A stretch of DNA of 52,182 bases, taken from positions 70,911 through 123,092 of the forward strand of contig WAHY01000002.1 in assembly GCA_009873635.1 (NCBI GenBank). The letters run 5' to 3'. The notes beneath the pieces were generated by a model. That model saw only the letters and a list, made by a program, of their open reading frames with translations. It made no database searches and was not told where the DNA came from. Positions 26,571 through 36,063 of the stretch are shown here, piece after piece; the first letter of the stretch is position 1, and each line of letters opens with the position of its first letter. This DNA comes from Nitrospinota bacterium. Lineage in GTDB: Bacteria > Nitrospinota > Nitrospinia > Nitrospinales > VA-1. The position numbers and the translations under genes were made by a program.

Positions 26571-29492
26571 TTAGACAATACAAACAGCCATTACCTGCTT
26601 TAAGTCACAATCGCCTTTGAAAATTTTATAAATACCATCTTGTTTAAGCGTAGTCATCCCTTCCGAAAGGGCCTGTTCTCTTAGCTCTTCAACGAATGCT
26701 TTTTTCATAATCATTCTTTTTATCTCGTTCGTTCCTTCTAGACATTCATGTAATCCTGTTCGACCCGCATATCCCGTGTCGCCACAGCTTGAACAACCTA
26801 CAGGTTTTTTCAGAATTAAGTCATCAGAATACTCAATATTAAGTTTTTCAAATCCATCTCCATATTCTTTAACAAGAGAATCGAACTCCTCTCTAGTCGG
26901 GTGGTAGTCCTCCTTACATTTTTTGCAGAGGGTGCGAACGAGTCTTTGCGCAACGACCAGGAGCAGTGCATCTGCAAAGTTTAAGGGATTCATTCCCATA
27001 TCCAGCAAACGAGTAATAGTTTCAGGGGCTGAGTTGGTATGGAGGGTGCTGAAGACCAAGTGCCCTGTAAGAGATGCTTCTAGTCCAATGGCACACGTTT
27101 CAGAATCACGCATTTCACCAACCATTATTACATCTGGATCACCACGTAAAAAGGATTTCATGGCACGAGCAAAATTGAGACCTATTTTGTTTAGCATTTG
27201 TACTTGTCTTAGCCCATCCTGAGTTATTTCTACCGGGTCCTCCGCAGTCCAGATTTTCAGCGCCGGAGTATTGATGTGACCTAGGCAGGAATGCAGCGTT
27301 GTTGTTTTACCTGATCCAGTTGGACCCACTACTAATATCAATCCATAAGGCTTGTTGCTTTTATCCTTAACGAGCTCAAGATTTCTCCGAGAAAAATTCA
27401 TTTTATCCAATGGGATGGGTTTGTTTGCGGCAAGAATACGTAAAACGGCATCTTCATTGCCACCAACTGTTGGACAGGTTGCGACACGATATTCGATATC
27501 CTTTTCTCCGTACTTCATTTTTATTTTTCCATCTTGAGGTAATCGTCTTTCTGCGATATCTAATTGCGACATTATTTTTATTCGGGATATTATTGCCTGT
27601 TTGTATAAGTAAGGTATCTCTTGGTAAATACCACACAATCCATCTTTTCGAAATCTTACCTTGATTGGATTCTTTTCTATACCAGGTTCAAAATGAATAT
27701 CAGAAATTCCTTGGTCGTAAGCATCAATTAATATTTTATTAATTAGGCGGACAATGGTGCTGTCTGATTCGCTAATAACTTCTGTCTCATCTTGCTCCTG
27801 TTTAATTATGCTGCTTGTTTCTGCAATTTCATCTTCTAAAGCATCTAAAAGTGAAGAGACTTCTTCAGAGTAATTATCATTATTAGTATGATCCTTTACT
27901 TTCTCTAGGATCATTGCAGATGCGAGGAATTCCTTAATGTCAATTTTTAACCCAACTTTAACTTCAATTTCCTTTTTAGGGAAGATCATTTGAATATTTT
28001 GAATTCGATTTTTATCAAATGGGTTATCTGTCAAAACCACGATTCTTGTATCATTGTTTTCTAAGGGGACTAAATTGTTTTTTATAAGATAACTTTTATT
28101 GAATCCGTTAAAATTTGATTGAGGGATAATAATGGAATCATTGAATCCAAGATATGGCGAGCTGTAATAAAGCTCAATTGATTTGCCAAGCTCTAAACGT
28201 TTTATTTTTAATTCATTTAATAAAATAGCTTCTAAATCAATTTGTTTTTTTCGTGCCTCTTTTATAGCTTGGTTCATTTCATCTTGGGAGATGATCCCTT
28301 TTTCTACTAATAAACCAAATTTTGTGCGTTTTTTTCGGATAATTTTTTGTTGATTGAATATAGCCAATGCAAGAGCGTTAGAAATAATTTTAGCATTTCG
28401 TTCGTCGTATTCTGTGAACTGTTCCGCACCATTTTTATTGACCAACTGCAAAACACCCATTATTAAATTTTCTTTAAGCAAAGGGAATACAAGCATTGAC
28501 TTGCTTTGTATTTTAGTCTTTTTATCCCACGAACTATCAAACTTTAGGTCCGGATGAAAAATTCTGAGTTCATCTGAGTTGTATACATCAATTATATTTG
28601 CTGACTTTTTAGTTTGAGCGACATACCCTGAAATGCTTTGTGTCGATATAGGTACTCTTGTCTTATTAATTTCCCCTTCAAACTTTGCTATCGAATATAA
28701 CTCATTGCGGACTTCATCAATGGCATAAATTGTAACTAATTGAGCATCAAATAAATGGAGAATTGGTTGGTGGATCTCAAGAAGAATTTCATCTATCGAG
28801 AATGCGGAATGAATTAAATATTCTGTGCTTTTTATTCTTGATTCTATACTTTCTATTTCCAGTTGGACCATTGCATGTCCAAGTGTGGTTGCTAATTCAT
28901 TTGCATTTCGGATATGGTTGAGGCTGAATTTTTTTCCAGACTTGCAATTTATACATTGAAGAACACCAATTAACCTATTGTTGTAAGGAAGGGGAAATGC
29001 TAGTACTGACTTGGTATTAAATGGTATGGATTCATCCCAAGACTTGTCTAGTTTTAGATCTGGGTAATATTCATTTAACTCTTTTTCATCATAGGCGTTT
29101 TCTATGTTTAGAGTTTTCCCTGTTGCGGCCACAAAACCTGCTAGATTTTTTGCGGATATATCCAATCGGATTTCATCTATTTGCCTAGTTGTAAAGTTTT
29201 TTGTATAAACCTGCCTTTTTTTTCTATCTACAGCAAAAAGGGAAACTCTTTCACATTCAAAAATATTTTTGAGATCATTGGTGATGGAGAATATGCTTTG
29301 TGTAATATTATTGCTGGATAAAATTTTATCTATAATATGCCGAGTCTGGTCGCTAAATCTCCTTCCTCGCTTTAAATTATTATTGATGAGCTTGTCAGTC
29401 GAACGTCGGTTAAGATTGTTGATAGTCTCATGGCTATCTATTGCATGGTCTTCCGGCAAATTATGATAAAGTTCGGGGTCGTTTGAATTCAT
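26571..29492 (-). CDS. GAF-GAF-MshEN-GspE/PilB fusion ATPase
   Basis: 973 residues. Order: N-terminal linker (1-50), GAF domain 1 (about 55-210), GAF domain 2 (about 225-385), a MshEN/GspE-N-type domain (about 390-545), then a full GspE/PilB assembly ATPase. Walker A, GPTGSGKTTTLHS, is near residue 722; the Asp box and Walker B, DPDVIMVGEMRD, near 784; a four-Cys zinc motif (C-K-K-C ... C-S-S-C) near 854-900. The GAF domains resemble each other and cyclic-nucleotide phosphodiesterase-type GAFs (N-x-x-D-x-Y then P-D-x-K-x-D-x-S-W-D). Powers pilus or pseudopilus assembly, presumably with ligand control. No pil or gsp neighbours. The start at 29492 is an ATG; a GTG just upstream is possible. Confidence 0.88.
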   Translation of the reverse strand: MNSNDPELYHNLPEDHAIDSHETINNLNRRSTDKLINNNLKRGRRFSDQTRHIIDKILSSNNITQSIFSITNDLKNIFECERVSLFAVDRKKRQVYTKNFTTRQIDEIRLDISAKNLAGFVAATGKTLNIENAYDEKELNEYYPDLKLDKSWDESIPFNTKSVLAFPLPYNNRLIGVLQCINCKSGKKFSLNHIRNANELATTLGHAMVQLEIESIESRIKSTEYLIHSAFSIDEILLEIHQPILHLFDAQLVTIYAIDEVRNELYSIAKFEGEINKTRVPISTQSISGYVAQTKKSANIIDVYNSDELRIFHPDLKFDSSWDKKTKIQSKSMLVFPLLKENLIMGVLQLVNKNGAEQFTEYDERNAKIISNALALAIFNQQKIIRKKRTKFGLLVEKGIISQDEMNQAIKEARKKQIDLEAILLNELKIKRLELGKSIELYYSSPYLGFNDSIIIPQSNFNGFNKSYLIKNNLVPLENNDTRIVVLTDNPFDKNRIQNIQMIFPKKEIEVKVGLKIDIKEFLASAMILEKVKDHTNNDNYSEEVSSLLDALEDEIAETSSIIKQEQDETEVISESDSTIVRLINKILIDAYDQGISDIHFEPGIEKNPIKVRFRKDGLCGIYQEIPYLYKQAIISRIKIMSQLDIAERRLPQDGKIKMKYGEKDIEYRVATCPTVGGNEDAVLRILAANKPIPLDKMNFSRRNLELVKDKSNKPYGLILVVGPTGSGKTTTLHSCLGHINTPALKIWTAEDPVEITQDGLRQVQMLNKIGLNFARAMKSFLRGDPDVIMVGEMRDSETCAIGLEASLTGHLVFSTLHTNSAPETITRLLDMGMNPLNFADALLLVVAQRLVRTLCKKCKEDYHPTREEFDSLVKEYGDGFEKLNIEYSDDLILKKPVGCSSCGDTGYAGRTGLHECLEGTNEIKRMIMKKAFVEELREQALSEGMTTLKQDGIYKIFKGDCDLKQVMAVCIV

Positions 29493-29645
29493 CACATACT
29501 TGGAGTGGAAAAAAGCCTTTTAAGAAACATTTTATTTAACTTTTTATTAAACACTAATCATAAAGTATTCTACTCTTAAGTGAAATCAAACTCAAGATAG
29601 GTTAATCTCTGGCATGATCATATATTATTAAATTTTGGTTCATGA

Positions 29646-29883
29646 CTAGAACAGCAGTTGATTTTTGGTTATTTTAATCAGGAGTTGATAGATATCCTGA
29701 TCAAGATAATTGAACCTAAACTCATATTCTTTAAGGTGCAAATAAAAGTAGACTTAATCATACTGCGAAACCTGGACAGACGAGCTTTGGAGAACTGGCC
29801 TGCCCCCCAAAACTCTTCAATGCCATTAATGTGAGTCGATGCCTTAGCAATCTCATTGCGTCCATGATCGATTAGTGGAGTTA
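29646..29883 (-). pseudogene. IS1595-type transposase remnant (3' end, frameshifted)
   Basis: The minus strand encodes the C-terminal end of an IS1595/ISXO2-like DDE transposase. The frame reads IDHGRNEIAKASTHINGIEEFWG, with the family's H-x-N-G-I-E-x-F-W core, then ARLSRF and KSTF. The continuation FYLHLKEYEFRFNY plus LDQDIYQLLIK is found one frame over, down to a TAG at 29646-29648. The break at the T-run near 29740 fits loss of one base. The catalytic N-terminal part is missing, so this is a dead fragment. It sits between parE and the fusion ATPase gene. Confidence 0.75.
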
Positions 29884-29884
29884 A

Positions 29885-29910
29885 GCATAGCAACAAAGAA
29901 ATTGCTATGC
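29885..29910. repeat. Perfect 9-bp inverted repeat beyond the parE 3' end
   Basis: GCATAGCAA (29885-29893) and its exact complement TTGCTATGC (29902-29910) around an 8-nt loop. It lies 30 nt beyond the parE stop on the minus strand and may act as a weak terminator, although no T-tract follows. Confidence 0.5.
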
Positions 29911-29939
29911 TTTGAAGAGATGCTGAGCTTTTAGTTGAT

Positions 29940-31829
29940 TTAAACGTCAAGATCTTGAACAAACTCTGCTTTTTCCTTTATAAATTTGAATCGTGAGGCG
30001 GCATTTTTGCCCATCAAGTCACATACTGTTTTGCTTGCTTGTTCAGCAGACCCTAATGTTACCCGGATCAATGAGCGGGAATTTTTGTTCATGGTGGTTT
30101 CTTTTAAATCTGAAGCAGGCATCTCTCCCAGTCCTTTAAAGCGACCAATTTCATGAGAAGTGCCGTTTAACGCCTCTACAATTTTATCTTTTTCCTCATC
30201 TGTCAGGGCGTAGAACATTTTTTTGCCAGCATCAATTCTATATAGAGGGGGCTGGGCAATAAACAAATGACCTTTCTCGATAATTTGCGGGAGACACCTG
30301 TAAAAAAAAGTAAGCAGCAGTGTGCAGATGTGTGCTCCATCAACATCCGCATCGGTCATAATTATGATTTTCCCGTATCGAAGTTTACTGTAATCGAATT
30401 TATTGCCAATACCCGTTCCACAGGCTGATACAAGGTTTTGAATTTCTGTGTTGGCCAGGACCTTTGTCATGGTTGCTGTTTCAACATTCAGTATTTTCCC
30501 TCTAATTGGAAGGATAGCCTGAGTTTTCCGGTCCCTTGCTTGTTTGCTGGAACCCCCTGCGGAATCGCCTTCGCAGATAAAGAGTTCAGCCTGGTTTTTA
30601 TCAGTTGTCGCGCAGTCAGAAAGTTTTCCGGGTAAATTGAGTCTATGAGAAATGTTGGTTTTCCGCTGGACTGCATCTTTAGCTTGTCTTGATGCGATTC
30701 GGGCTTGAGCTGACAAAATGATACGGTTTGCAAGAGTATTGCCTAGGCTCTGGTTTTCGTTTAAATAATGCTCAAGGGTATGATTGACGACAGACTCAAC
30801 CTGCGAAGTGATTTCTGAATTTAACCGACCCTTGGTTTGGCCTTGAAACTCTACTTCACCCTGCAAATAAACATTGATAATCGCGATCAAACCTTCCCGA
30901 ACATCGTCACCGGTAATTCCAGATATTTCTTTGGGGAGCAGTTTTCGTCTATCTATATAAGCCCGGATTGCTTTAGTGATTCCATTGCGGAAGCCATTTT
31001 CATGAGTCCCGCCGTCAATCGTACGGATGGAGTTAGCAAAAGAAAGAATCTGTGTGTCGGTATTCGGTGTCCAAAGAAAAGCAGTCTCAAGTTTTAAGCT
31101 CTTATCTTCTTTTTCTACGTAGAAAGGCTTGTCCATCAAAGTAGGTTTTTGACCGACTATTTTTTTGATGTAGTCCTGTATGCCATCCGGATAATGAAAT
31201 AAGTGTGTATTTTTATTTTCATTAACAATGATTTTCAGGCCCTTGTTCAGGAAGGCCTTTGATTCTGCGCGTTCCAGGATAAGCTTTGGATTGAAGTCGG
31301 TTTTTGGAAAGATATCTTCATCAGGTTTAAAATAAACAATGGTGCCATAGTTCCTTACAGGTTTCCCTTTTTTAATTTTTCCTTTAGGCTTGCCTCTTGA
31401 ATAAGTTTGACTCCATTCAAACCCGTCCCGGCGAGAAGTTGCTACCAGTTTCTCAGACAAGGCACACACTACAGCCATCCCAACACCATGAAGGCCACCG
31501 GATACTTTATAATTGCCCTGGCCAAACTTTCCTCCTGAATGTAGAGTGGTGAAAAGTATTTCCATGGCGCTCTTTTTCGTATTGCGAAACGGATCTACCG
31601 GTATTCCTCGTCCGTTGTCCTTGATAGTCACACCTTTATCTTTTTCCAGGGTGACTTCGATAGTGTCGCAATGGCCGTTTAGTGCCTCATCAACACAGTT
31701 GTCCAGAATTTCCCAAAGCAAGTGGTGCAGGCCTGTGGAGGAGGTAGAACCGATATACATTCCCGGGCGTTTGCGAACAGGTTCAAGACCTTCGAGTACC
31801 TGTATGTCTTCAGAGCGGTATTTTGACAT
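29940..31829 (-). CDS. parE: Topoisomerase IV subunit B (ParE/GyrB family)
   Basis: 629 residues. ATPase subunit of a type IIA topoisomerase. The GHKL ATPase motifs are present: EILDNCVDEALNGH, DNGRGIPVD and SGGLHGVG. The TOPRIM part shows ICEGDSAGGSSKQARDR and MTDADVDGAHI. I start at the ATG at 31829 (MSKYRSEDI), 4 nt after the parC stop; the frame extends upstream inside parC. The length matches ParE (about 630) rather than long GyrB (about 800), and the partner next door lacks the GyrA box, so topoisomerase IV is preferred over gyrase. No second pair is in the window for comparison. Confidence 0.9.
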   Translation of the reverse strand: MSKYRSEDIQVLEGLEPVRKRPGMYIGSTSSTGLHHLLWEILDNCVDEALNGHCDTIEVTLEKDKGVTIKDNGRGIPVDPFRNTKKSAMEILFTTLHSGGKFGQGNYKVSGGLHGVGMAVVCALSEKLVATSRRDGFEWSQTYSRGKPKGKIKKGKPVRNYGTIVYFKPDEDIFPKTDFNPKLILERAESKAFLNKGLKIIVNENKNTHLFHYPDGIQDYIKKIVGQKPTLMDKPFYVEKEDKSLKLETAFLWTPNTDTQILSFANSIRTIDGGTHENGFRNGITKAIRAYIDRRKLLPKEISGITGDDVREGLIAIINVYLQGEVEFQGQTKGRLNSEITSQVESVVNHTLEHYLNENQSLGNTLANRIILSAQARIASRQAKDAVQRKTNISHRLNLPGKLSDCATTDKNQAELFICEGDSAGGSSKQARDRKTQAILPIRGKILNVETATMTKVLANTEIQNLVSACGTGIGNKFDYSKLRYGKIIIMTDADVDGAHICTLLLTFFYRCLPQIIEKGHLFIAQPPLYRIDAGKKMFYALTDEEKDKIVEALNGTSHEIGRFKGLGEMPASDLKETTMNKNSRSLIRVTLGSAEQASKTVCDLMGKNAASRFKFIKEKAEFVQDLDV

Positions 31830-31833
31830 GGGT

Positions 31834-34110
31834 TTATTTAATATTTGTAATGGTTTTCCGTTTCGAAACAATTACGCCCTGGCTGCCTCGGTTGCAGAGA
31901 CGTACGCTTTTGACAGTAATGATCTTATTAGCACCGGAAGAGAACTCAATTTCTACTTTTTCTTTTAAGTTGACGAGTTTGAATCCAGCCAAACTACTAT
32001 CTCCAGGCTTCATAAGTGTGACTCCTTTACCAGAACCTGATAGTTGGGTGACCTGTTCAGTTGGAATCACCACCGCTTTACCTTTTGCAGTAGCTAAAAA
32101 AACATGATCGTGTGTGACGGGAGCAAAACCGATCATGCTGTCGCCTTCTTTCAGGCTCATAATTTTTCTTCCTGAACGCGTTGTCTCAGTCAAGTTTGAT
32201 GATGGAAAACGGAAACCAAAACCGTTGGCACTGGCCACCATAAACTCCGGAGGATCATTTTCAGGTTTTGTTTCTTTAATGAAGTTAAGTGTGGTTTGAC
32301 CATCAGCATCGGTCGAATCTGTATCATCACTGGAAGGGGAAACGATAGTCATCCCTATAACCTTTTCCCCGTCGCCAAATTTGAATAAACTTTGCACGGG
32401 TTCTCCAAACCCGCTTCTAGTGTAGGGGAGATTGTATACCTTGGTGACATAGGCGGTTCCAAACGATGTGAACAGGGCAAGCAGGTTTTGAGTGTTGGAT
32501 TGCAACGAACTGAGCAACTGATCGTTCTCTTTGAATTTTAATCCGGATGGATCGCCCACGTTTTTTAGTTTTCTAATCCATCCGTTCTGGCTGAGGATGA
32601 TATGCACATCTTCATGTTCGATGAAATCTTCTTCGTTGTACTCGATGTCTTCTACAGTTTTGATTTGAGTGATACGCTTGTCACCGTGTTTCTTCTTGAT
32701 CTCTTCAAACTCATGTTTTACCTCTGCCCAGATTTTCTTGGGTGATTTGAGAATAGATGTGATTCTTTTTTGCTCAGCACGCTTCTCTTTTTGTTCAAGG
32801 AGAATCTTTTCCATTTCCATTCCAACCAGTCGATAGAGAGGAATTTCGAGTATGGCGGTAGTCTGTTCATCATCAATCTTAAATTTCTTTCTTAATTTCT
32901 CATGGGCTTCCTTGCGGGACTTTGAAGACCTTATAAGCTTTAATGCTTTGTCTAAATCATCGAAAATAATTGCGAATCCATTAAGGATGTGCAGTCGTTT
33001 TTCAATAATAGCCAGTTCATAATTTAATCTGCGAGTCACAACCTGTTTACGAAACTCCAGAAACTCCTGGCAGATTTCCAGAAGTGACAGGCGCTCAGGC
33101 TCTCCATTTGGTTTGAGACAGTTAAAGTTGATTTGAAAACTGCTTTCCAGTTCCGTGTGTTTGAATAGATAACTCATCAACTTGTTTTCATCACCCGTAC
33201 TTTTAACTTCGAGCACAACTCGAACCTTTTCGTCACTCTCATCCCTGACATCGGTCAATGCAGGAAGCTTTTTGGTGATGATGATCTCTGCGATTTTTTC
33301 TATCAACCGGGATTTGTTAACACTATAGGGGATTGCCGTCAGGATAATCTGTTTCTTTCCTCTTGGCAGGGGTTCAACCTTCCATAGACCACGGGTTTTT
33401 ACCGCGCCCATGCCAGATTGATAAGCCTCTCGTAATTCTTTCTTGCTATTTAATATGATGCCCCCCGTAGGAAAGTCAGGCCCTTTTATATGTTTCATCA
33501 GATTGGCCACTGTTTGTTTAGGAGTGTCAATCAGTGAAATTAATGCCGATAAGACTTCATTCAGGTTATGACTGGGGAAAGAGCAGGCCATACCTACAGC
33601 TATCCCTGAAGAACCATTTATTAGTAAATTGGGAATGCGGGATGGCAATACTACCGGTTCTTTCAGGGTGTTGTCATAGTTGGGCCGAAAATCGACGGTA
33701 TCTTTTTTAATATCCTGTAATAAATAGGAAGTAATGGGTGTTAAACGTCCTTCTGTATAGCGATAGGCAGCTGGAGAATCGCCATCCATCGAACCAAAAT
33801 TACCTTTCCCATCCACCAGGGGATAGCGCATGGAAAAATCCTGTGCCATGCGAACCATTGATTCATATGTAGATGCGTCACCATGGGGATGGTATTTACC
33901 CAAAACCTCACCAATGATCTTGGCGGACTTGACATGTTTGCTTGCGGAATTCATCCCCATACTTTCCATTGCAAACAGTATTCTGCGATGAATAGGTTTC
34001 AATCCATCCCGCACATCAGGAAGAGAGCGAGAAACAATAGTTGAGAGTGCATAGGTCAGAAACCTTTTCTCTAATTCATCTTGTAAGTCGGAAGTTTTTT
34101 CCTGCCCCAT
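31834..34110 (-). CDS. parC: Topoisomerase IV subunit A (ParC/GyrA family)
   Basis: 758 residues. DNA-cleaving subunit. PDVRDGLKPIHRRILFAM is followed by the quinolone-region sequence HPHGDASTYESM and by AAYRYTE with active Tyr118. At the position of the usual drug-contact Ser there is Ala79, with Glu83 four residues on. The C-terminal DNA-wrapping propeller is present, but I see no Q-R-R-G-G-K-G GyrA box, which favours ParC. First gene of a parC-parE pair. The 5' leader holds a 7-bp hairpin (34144-34162). Confidence 0.9.
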   Translation of the reverse strand: MGQEKTSDLQDELEKRFLTYALSTIVSRSLPDVRDGLKPIHRRILFAMESMGMNSASKHVKSAKIIGEVLGKYHPHGDASTYESMVRMAQDFSMRYPLVDGKGNFGSMDGDSPAAYRYTEGRLTPITSYLLQDIKKDTVDFRPNYDNTLKEPVVLPSRIPNLLINGSSGIAVGMACSFPSHNLNEVLSALISLIDTPKQTVANLMKHIKGPDFPTGGIILNSKKELREAYQSGMGAVKTRGLWKVEPLPRGKKQIILTAIPYSVNKSRLIEKIAEIIITKKLPALTDVRDESDEKVRVVLEVKSTGDENKLMSYLFKHTELESSFQINFNCLKPNGEPERLSLLEICQEFLEFRKQVVTRRLNYELAIIEKRLHILNGFAIIFDDLDKALKLIRSSKSRKEAHEKLRKKFKIDDEQTTAILEIPLYRLVGMEMEKILLEQKEKRAEQKRITSILKSPKKIWAEVKHEFEEIKKKHGDKRITQIKTVEDIEYNEEDFIEHEDVHIILSQNGWIRKLKNVGDPSGLKFKENDQLLSSLQSNTQNLLALFTSFGTAYVTKVYNLPYTRSGFGEPVQSLFKFGDGEKVIGMTIVSPSSDDTDSTDADGQTTLNFIKETKPENDPPEFMVASANGFGFRFPSSNLTETTRSGRKIMSLKEGDSMIGFAPVTHDHVFLATAKGKAVVIPTEQVTQLSGSGKGVTLMKPGDSSLAGFKLVNLKEKVEIEFSSGANKIITVKSVRLCNRGSQGVIVSKRKTITNIK

Positions 34111-34143
34111 GAAATGATCCTGGATGGTTGTAGAATTTAAGAA

Positions 34144-34162
34144 AAGTTGAGCGGATCAACTT
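34144..34162. repeat. 7-bp inverted repeat in the parC leader
   Basis: AAGTTGA (34144-34150) and TCAACTT (34156-34162) around GCGGA, 34 bp upstream of the parC start. Possible operator or leader hairpin. Confidence 0.45.
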
Positions 34163-34314
34163 GACGTTTGTGGTTTGCGGTCTTATTAAACTGGTAAGCC
34201 AGAAGTTTTAATGCCTGGTTGGGAGGTTTATATTTAACTCAAAGTTTCAAAGGTTTAGACTTTCTTTATATTTTTAAGCCTTTAAGTTTTATATTTTAGT
34301 TGATCAAATGATGT

Positions 34315-34355
34315 CTATATATTGTATGCCTGAGTTATTTATATACAATATAGAG
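34315..34355. repeat. 13-bp inverted repeat between parC and mrp
   Basis: CTATATATTGTAT (34315-34327) and 34343-34355 are complementary at 12 of 13 positions around a 15-nt spacer. The 462-bp divergent region (34111-34572) that holds it has no convincing ORF. Spacing and symmetry would suit a regulator-binding site, but AT richness makes chance possible. Confidence 0.4.
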
Positions 34356-34572
34356 AGTCATAAAGCAAGTGTATTCAATTGATTAACACAAGCCGCCCTC
34401 AATATCCCGAAAAATGATAACTTGATTCATTTCAGAGGGATAAAATCTTTTTTAAGCGAGTTACATCCTATTTAGTGTTTGGCAGGGTAATCATTGGGTT
34501 TTTTACTTATGCCTCACAAATTATAAATTTTCGGTTCTATTGCCGATTGAAAAAATATTTTAGGAGTTATCC

Positions 34573-35670
34573 ATGTCTGCCCCCAAGCTGCAAGATAAAG
34601 TGATTGATGCGTTAAAGACGGTTCAAGACCCTGACCTGCATAAAGATATTGTGAGCCTTGGGTTTGTCAAGAATTTGAATATTGATGGTGGGAACGTCAA
34701 ATTCGATGTTGAACTCACGACACCAGCCTGTCCGGTAAAAGAACAATTGCGTACGGAATGTGAAACAAAGGTGCAAGAGATTGAAGGTGTTGAAAAGGTC
34801 GATGTCAATATGACTGCTGTTGTCAGGCCTACTGAACATGCACAGCCAGTTTTGACAGGTGTGAAAAATATTATTGCTGTAGCAAGTGGTAAGGGTGGTG
34901 TTGGCAAGTCAACGGTTAGCACCAATTTGGCAATAGCTCTCTCTTTAACAGGGGCACGAGTTGGTCTGATGGATGCTGATATTTATGGACCCAGCATCCC
35001 TCAAATGATGGGCATTCCCATTTCATCGCCAAAAGTGGGTGAGGAAAATAAATTCTTCCCGCATGAAAAATACGGTTTGAAAGTGGTGTCAGCCGCGTTT
35101 TTGACTAAACAGGGTCAGCCTTTGATGCTTCGTGGGCCTATGTTAGGCGGGATTATTCAACAATTCCTGCAAAACGTGGAATGGGGCGAGTTGGATTATC
35201 TGGTCATTGATCTGCCTCCTGGTACAGGTGATGTGCAGTTGACTTTGACTCAGAAGGCTCCAATATCCGGTGCGGTGGTTGTGACCACTCCCCAGGAAGT
35301 CAGCCTGATTGACGCCGATAAAGGTGTGAAAATGTTTCAGCAGGTCAAAGTACCTTTGCTCGGTATTGTTGAGAACATGAGTTATTTTGTCTGTGACGGA
35401 TGCGATAAAAAACATCATATTTTCAGGCAGGGTGGTGGAAAATCGCTTGCTGATAATTTCAAAATTCCTCTTCTTGGAGAAGTGCCAATTATCGAAGCGG
35501 TTGCGGAAGGTGGGGATGCGGGAACACCTATTGTCATATCTAATGCTGAGTCTCCAGCAAGTCAGGCTTATAAGGATTTGGCGGGAAGGGTCGCGGCGCA
35601 ACTTAGTATCAACCAGGCAAACAGCGGTGAAAAAGTTTCCTCTGATTTTGAGTTGGCCTGGAAGAGTTAG
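34573..35670 (+). CDS. mrp: Mrp/ApbC iron-sulfur cluster carrier ATPase with DUF59 domain
   Basis: 365 residues. An N-terminal DUF59/MIP18 domain (about 1-85, with D-P-D-L and T-x-x-C-P) is followed by a ParA/Mrp-type P-loop ATPase. The deviant Walker A ASGKGGVGKST lies near residue 103, GLMDADIYGPSIPQMMG follows, and DLPPGTGDVQLTL is the Walker B region. The C-x-x-C pair in F-V-C-D-G-C near residue 275 is the likely cluster-bridging site of the dimer. Holds and delivers Fe-S clusters. A strong ribosome-binding site (AGGAG) precedes the ATG. A DUF971 gene follows, as is common. Confidence 0.94.
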   Translation: MSAPKLQDKVIDALKTVQDPDLHKDIVSLGFVKNLNIDGGNVKFDVELTTPACPVKEQLRTECETKVQEIEGVEKVDVNMTAVVRPTEHAQPVLTGVKNIIAVASGKGGVGKSTVSTNLAIALSLTGARVGLMDADIYGPSIPQMMGIPISSPKVGEENKFFPHEKYGLKVVSAAFLTKQGQPLMLRGPMLGGIIQQFLQNVEWGELDYLVIDLPPGTGDVQLTLTQKAPISGAVVVTTPQEVSLIDADKGVKMFQQVKVPLLGIVENMSYFVCDGCDKKHHIFRQGGGKSLADNFKIPLLGEVPIIEAVAEGGDAGTPIVISNAESPASQAYKDLAGRVAAQLSINQANSGEKVSSDFELAWKS

Positions 35671-35733
35671 TTGCCAAAACTTTACAAACTATTGGCTCTT
35701 TATTAATACGCAAACTGGGAAGAATAATTGGTT

Positions 35734-36063
35734 ATGAATGCACCCGCTCCGAAGAACATTAAACAAGTTGACGAGTCCACCTTGGGGATTTCCTGGAATG
35801 ATGGCCATGAATCCGTTTATTCAGTGAAACATTTAAGGGAAAGTTGCCCGTGTGCGAATTGTATCGATGAATGGAGCGGAAAAAAACTGATTGAACCAGG
35901 TTCCATCTCAGATGAAATACGTCCGCGTAATCTTAAAGCGGTGGGACTTTATGCTATTCAATTTGATTGGAGTGATGGGCATAACACGGGGCTTTACACG
36001 CATGAGCTTTTGCGTCAAATCTGTGAGTGTGAAACCTGTAAAAGCAATAAAGTTGCCAGCTAG
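35734..36063 (+). CDS. DUF971 (GBBH-like N-terminal) protein
   Basis: 109 residues. Matches the DUF971 pattern: I-S-W-x-D-G-H-E-S-x-Y near the N-terminus, L-R-x-x-C-P-C-A-x-C, then I-x-F-x-W-S-D-G-H-x-x-G-L-Y-x-x-x-x-L-R near the end. The Cys-rich segment (CPCANC) and the C-terminal C-E-C-x-x-C could bind metal or an Fe-S cluster. Located 63 nt after mrp; this pairing is frequent and suggests a role in Fe-S cluster handling. I start at the ATG at 35734; a TTG two codons earlier is less likely. Confidence 0.85.
   Translation: MNAPAPKNIKQVDESTLGISWNDGHESVYSVKHLRESCPCANCIDEWSGKKLIEPGSISDEIRPRNLKAVGLYAIQFDWSDGHNTGLYTHELLRQICECETCKSNKVAS

Noticed and set aside
29678-29962. Intact 94-residue minus-strand gene
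   Set aside because: Its middle matches a transposase C-terminus that continues in another frame, and its start lies inside the parE coding end, so it is a remnant.
29940-34110. DNA gyrase (gyrB-gyrA)
   Set aside because: The B subunit is of short ParE length and the A subunit shows no GyrA box; topoisomerase IV fits better, though a lone type II enzyme with both roles cannot be excluded.
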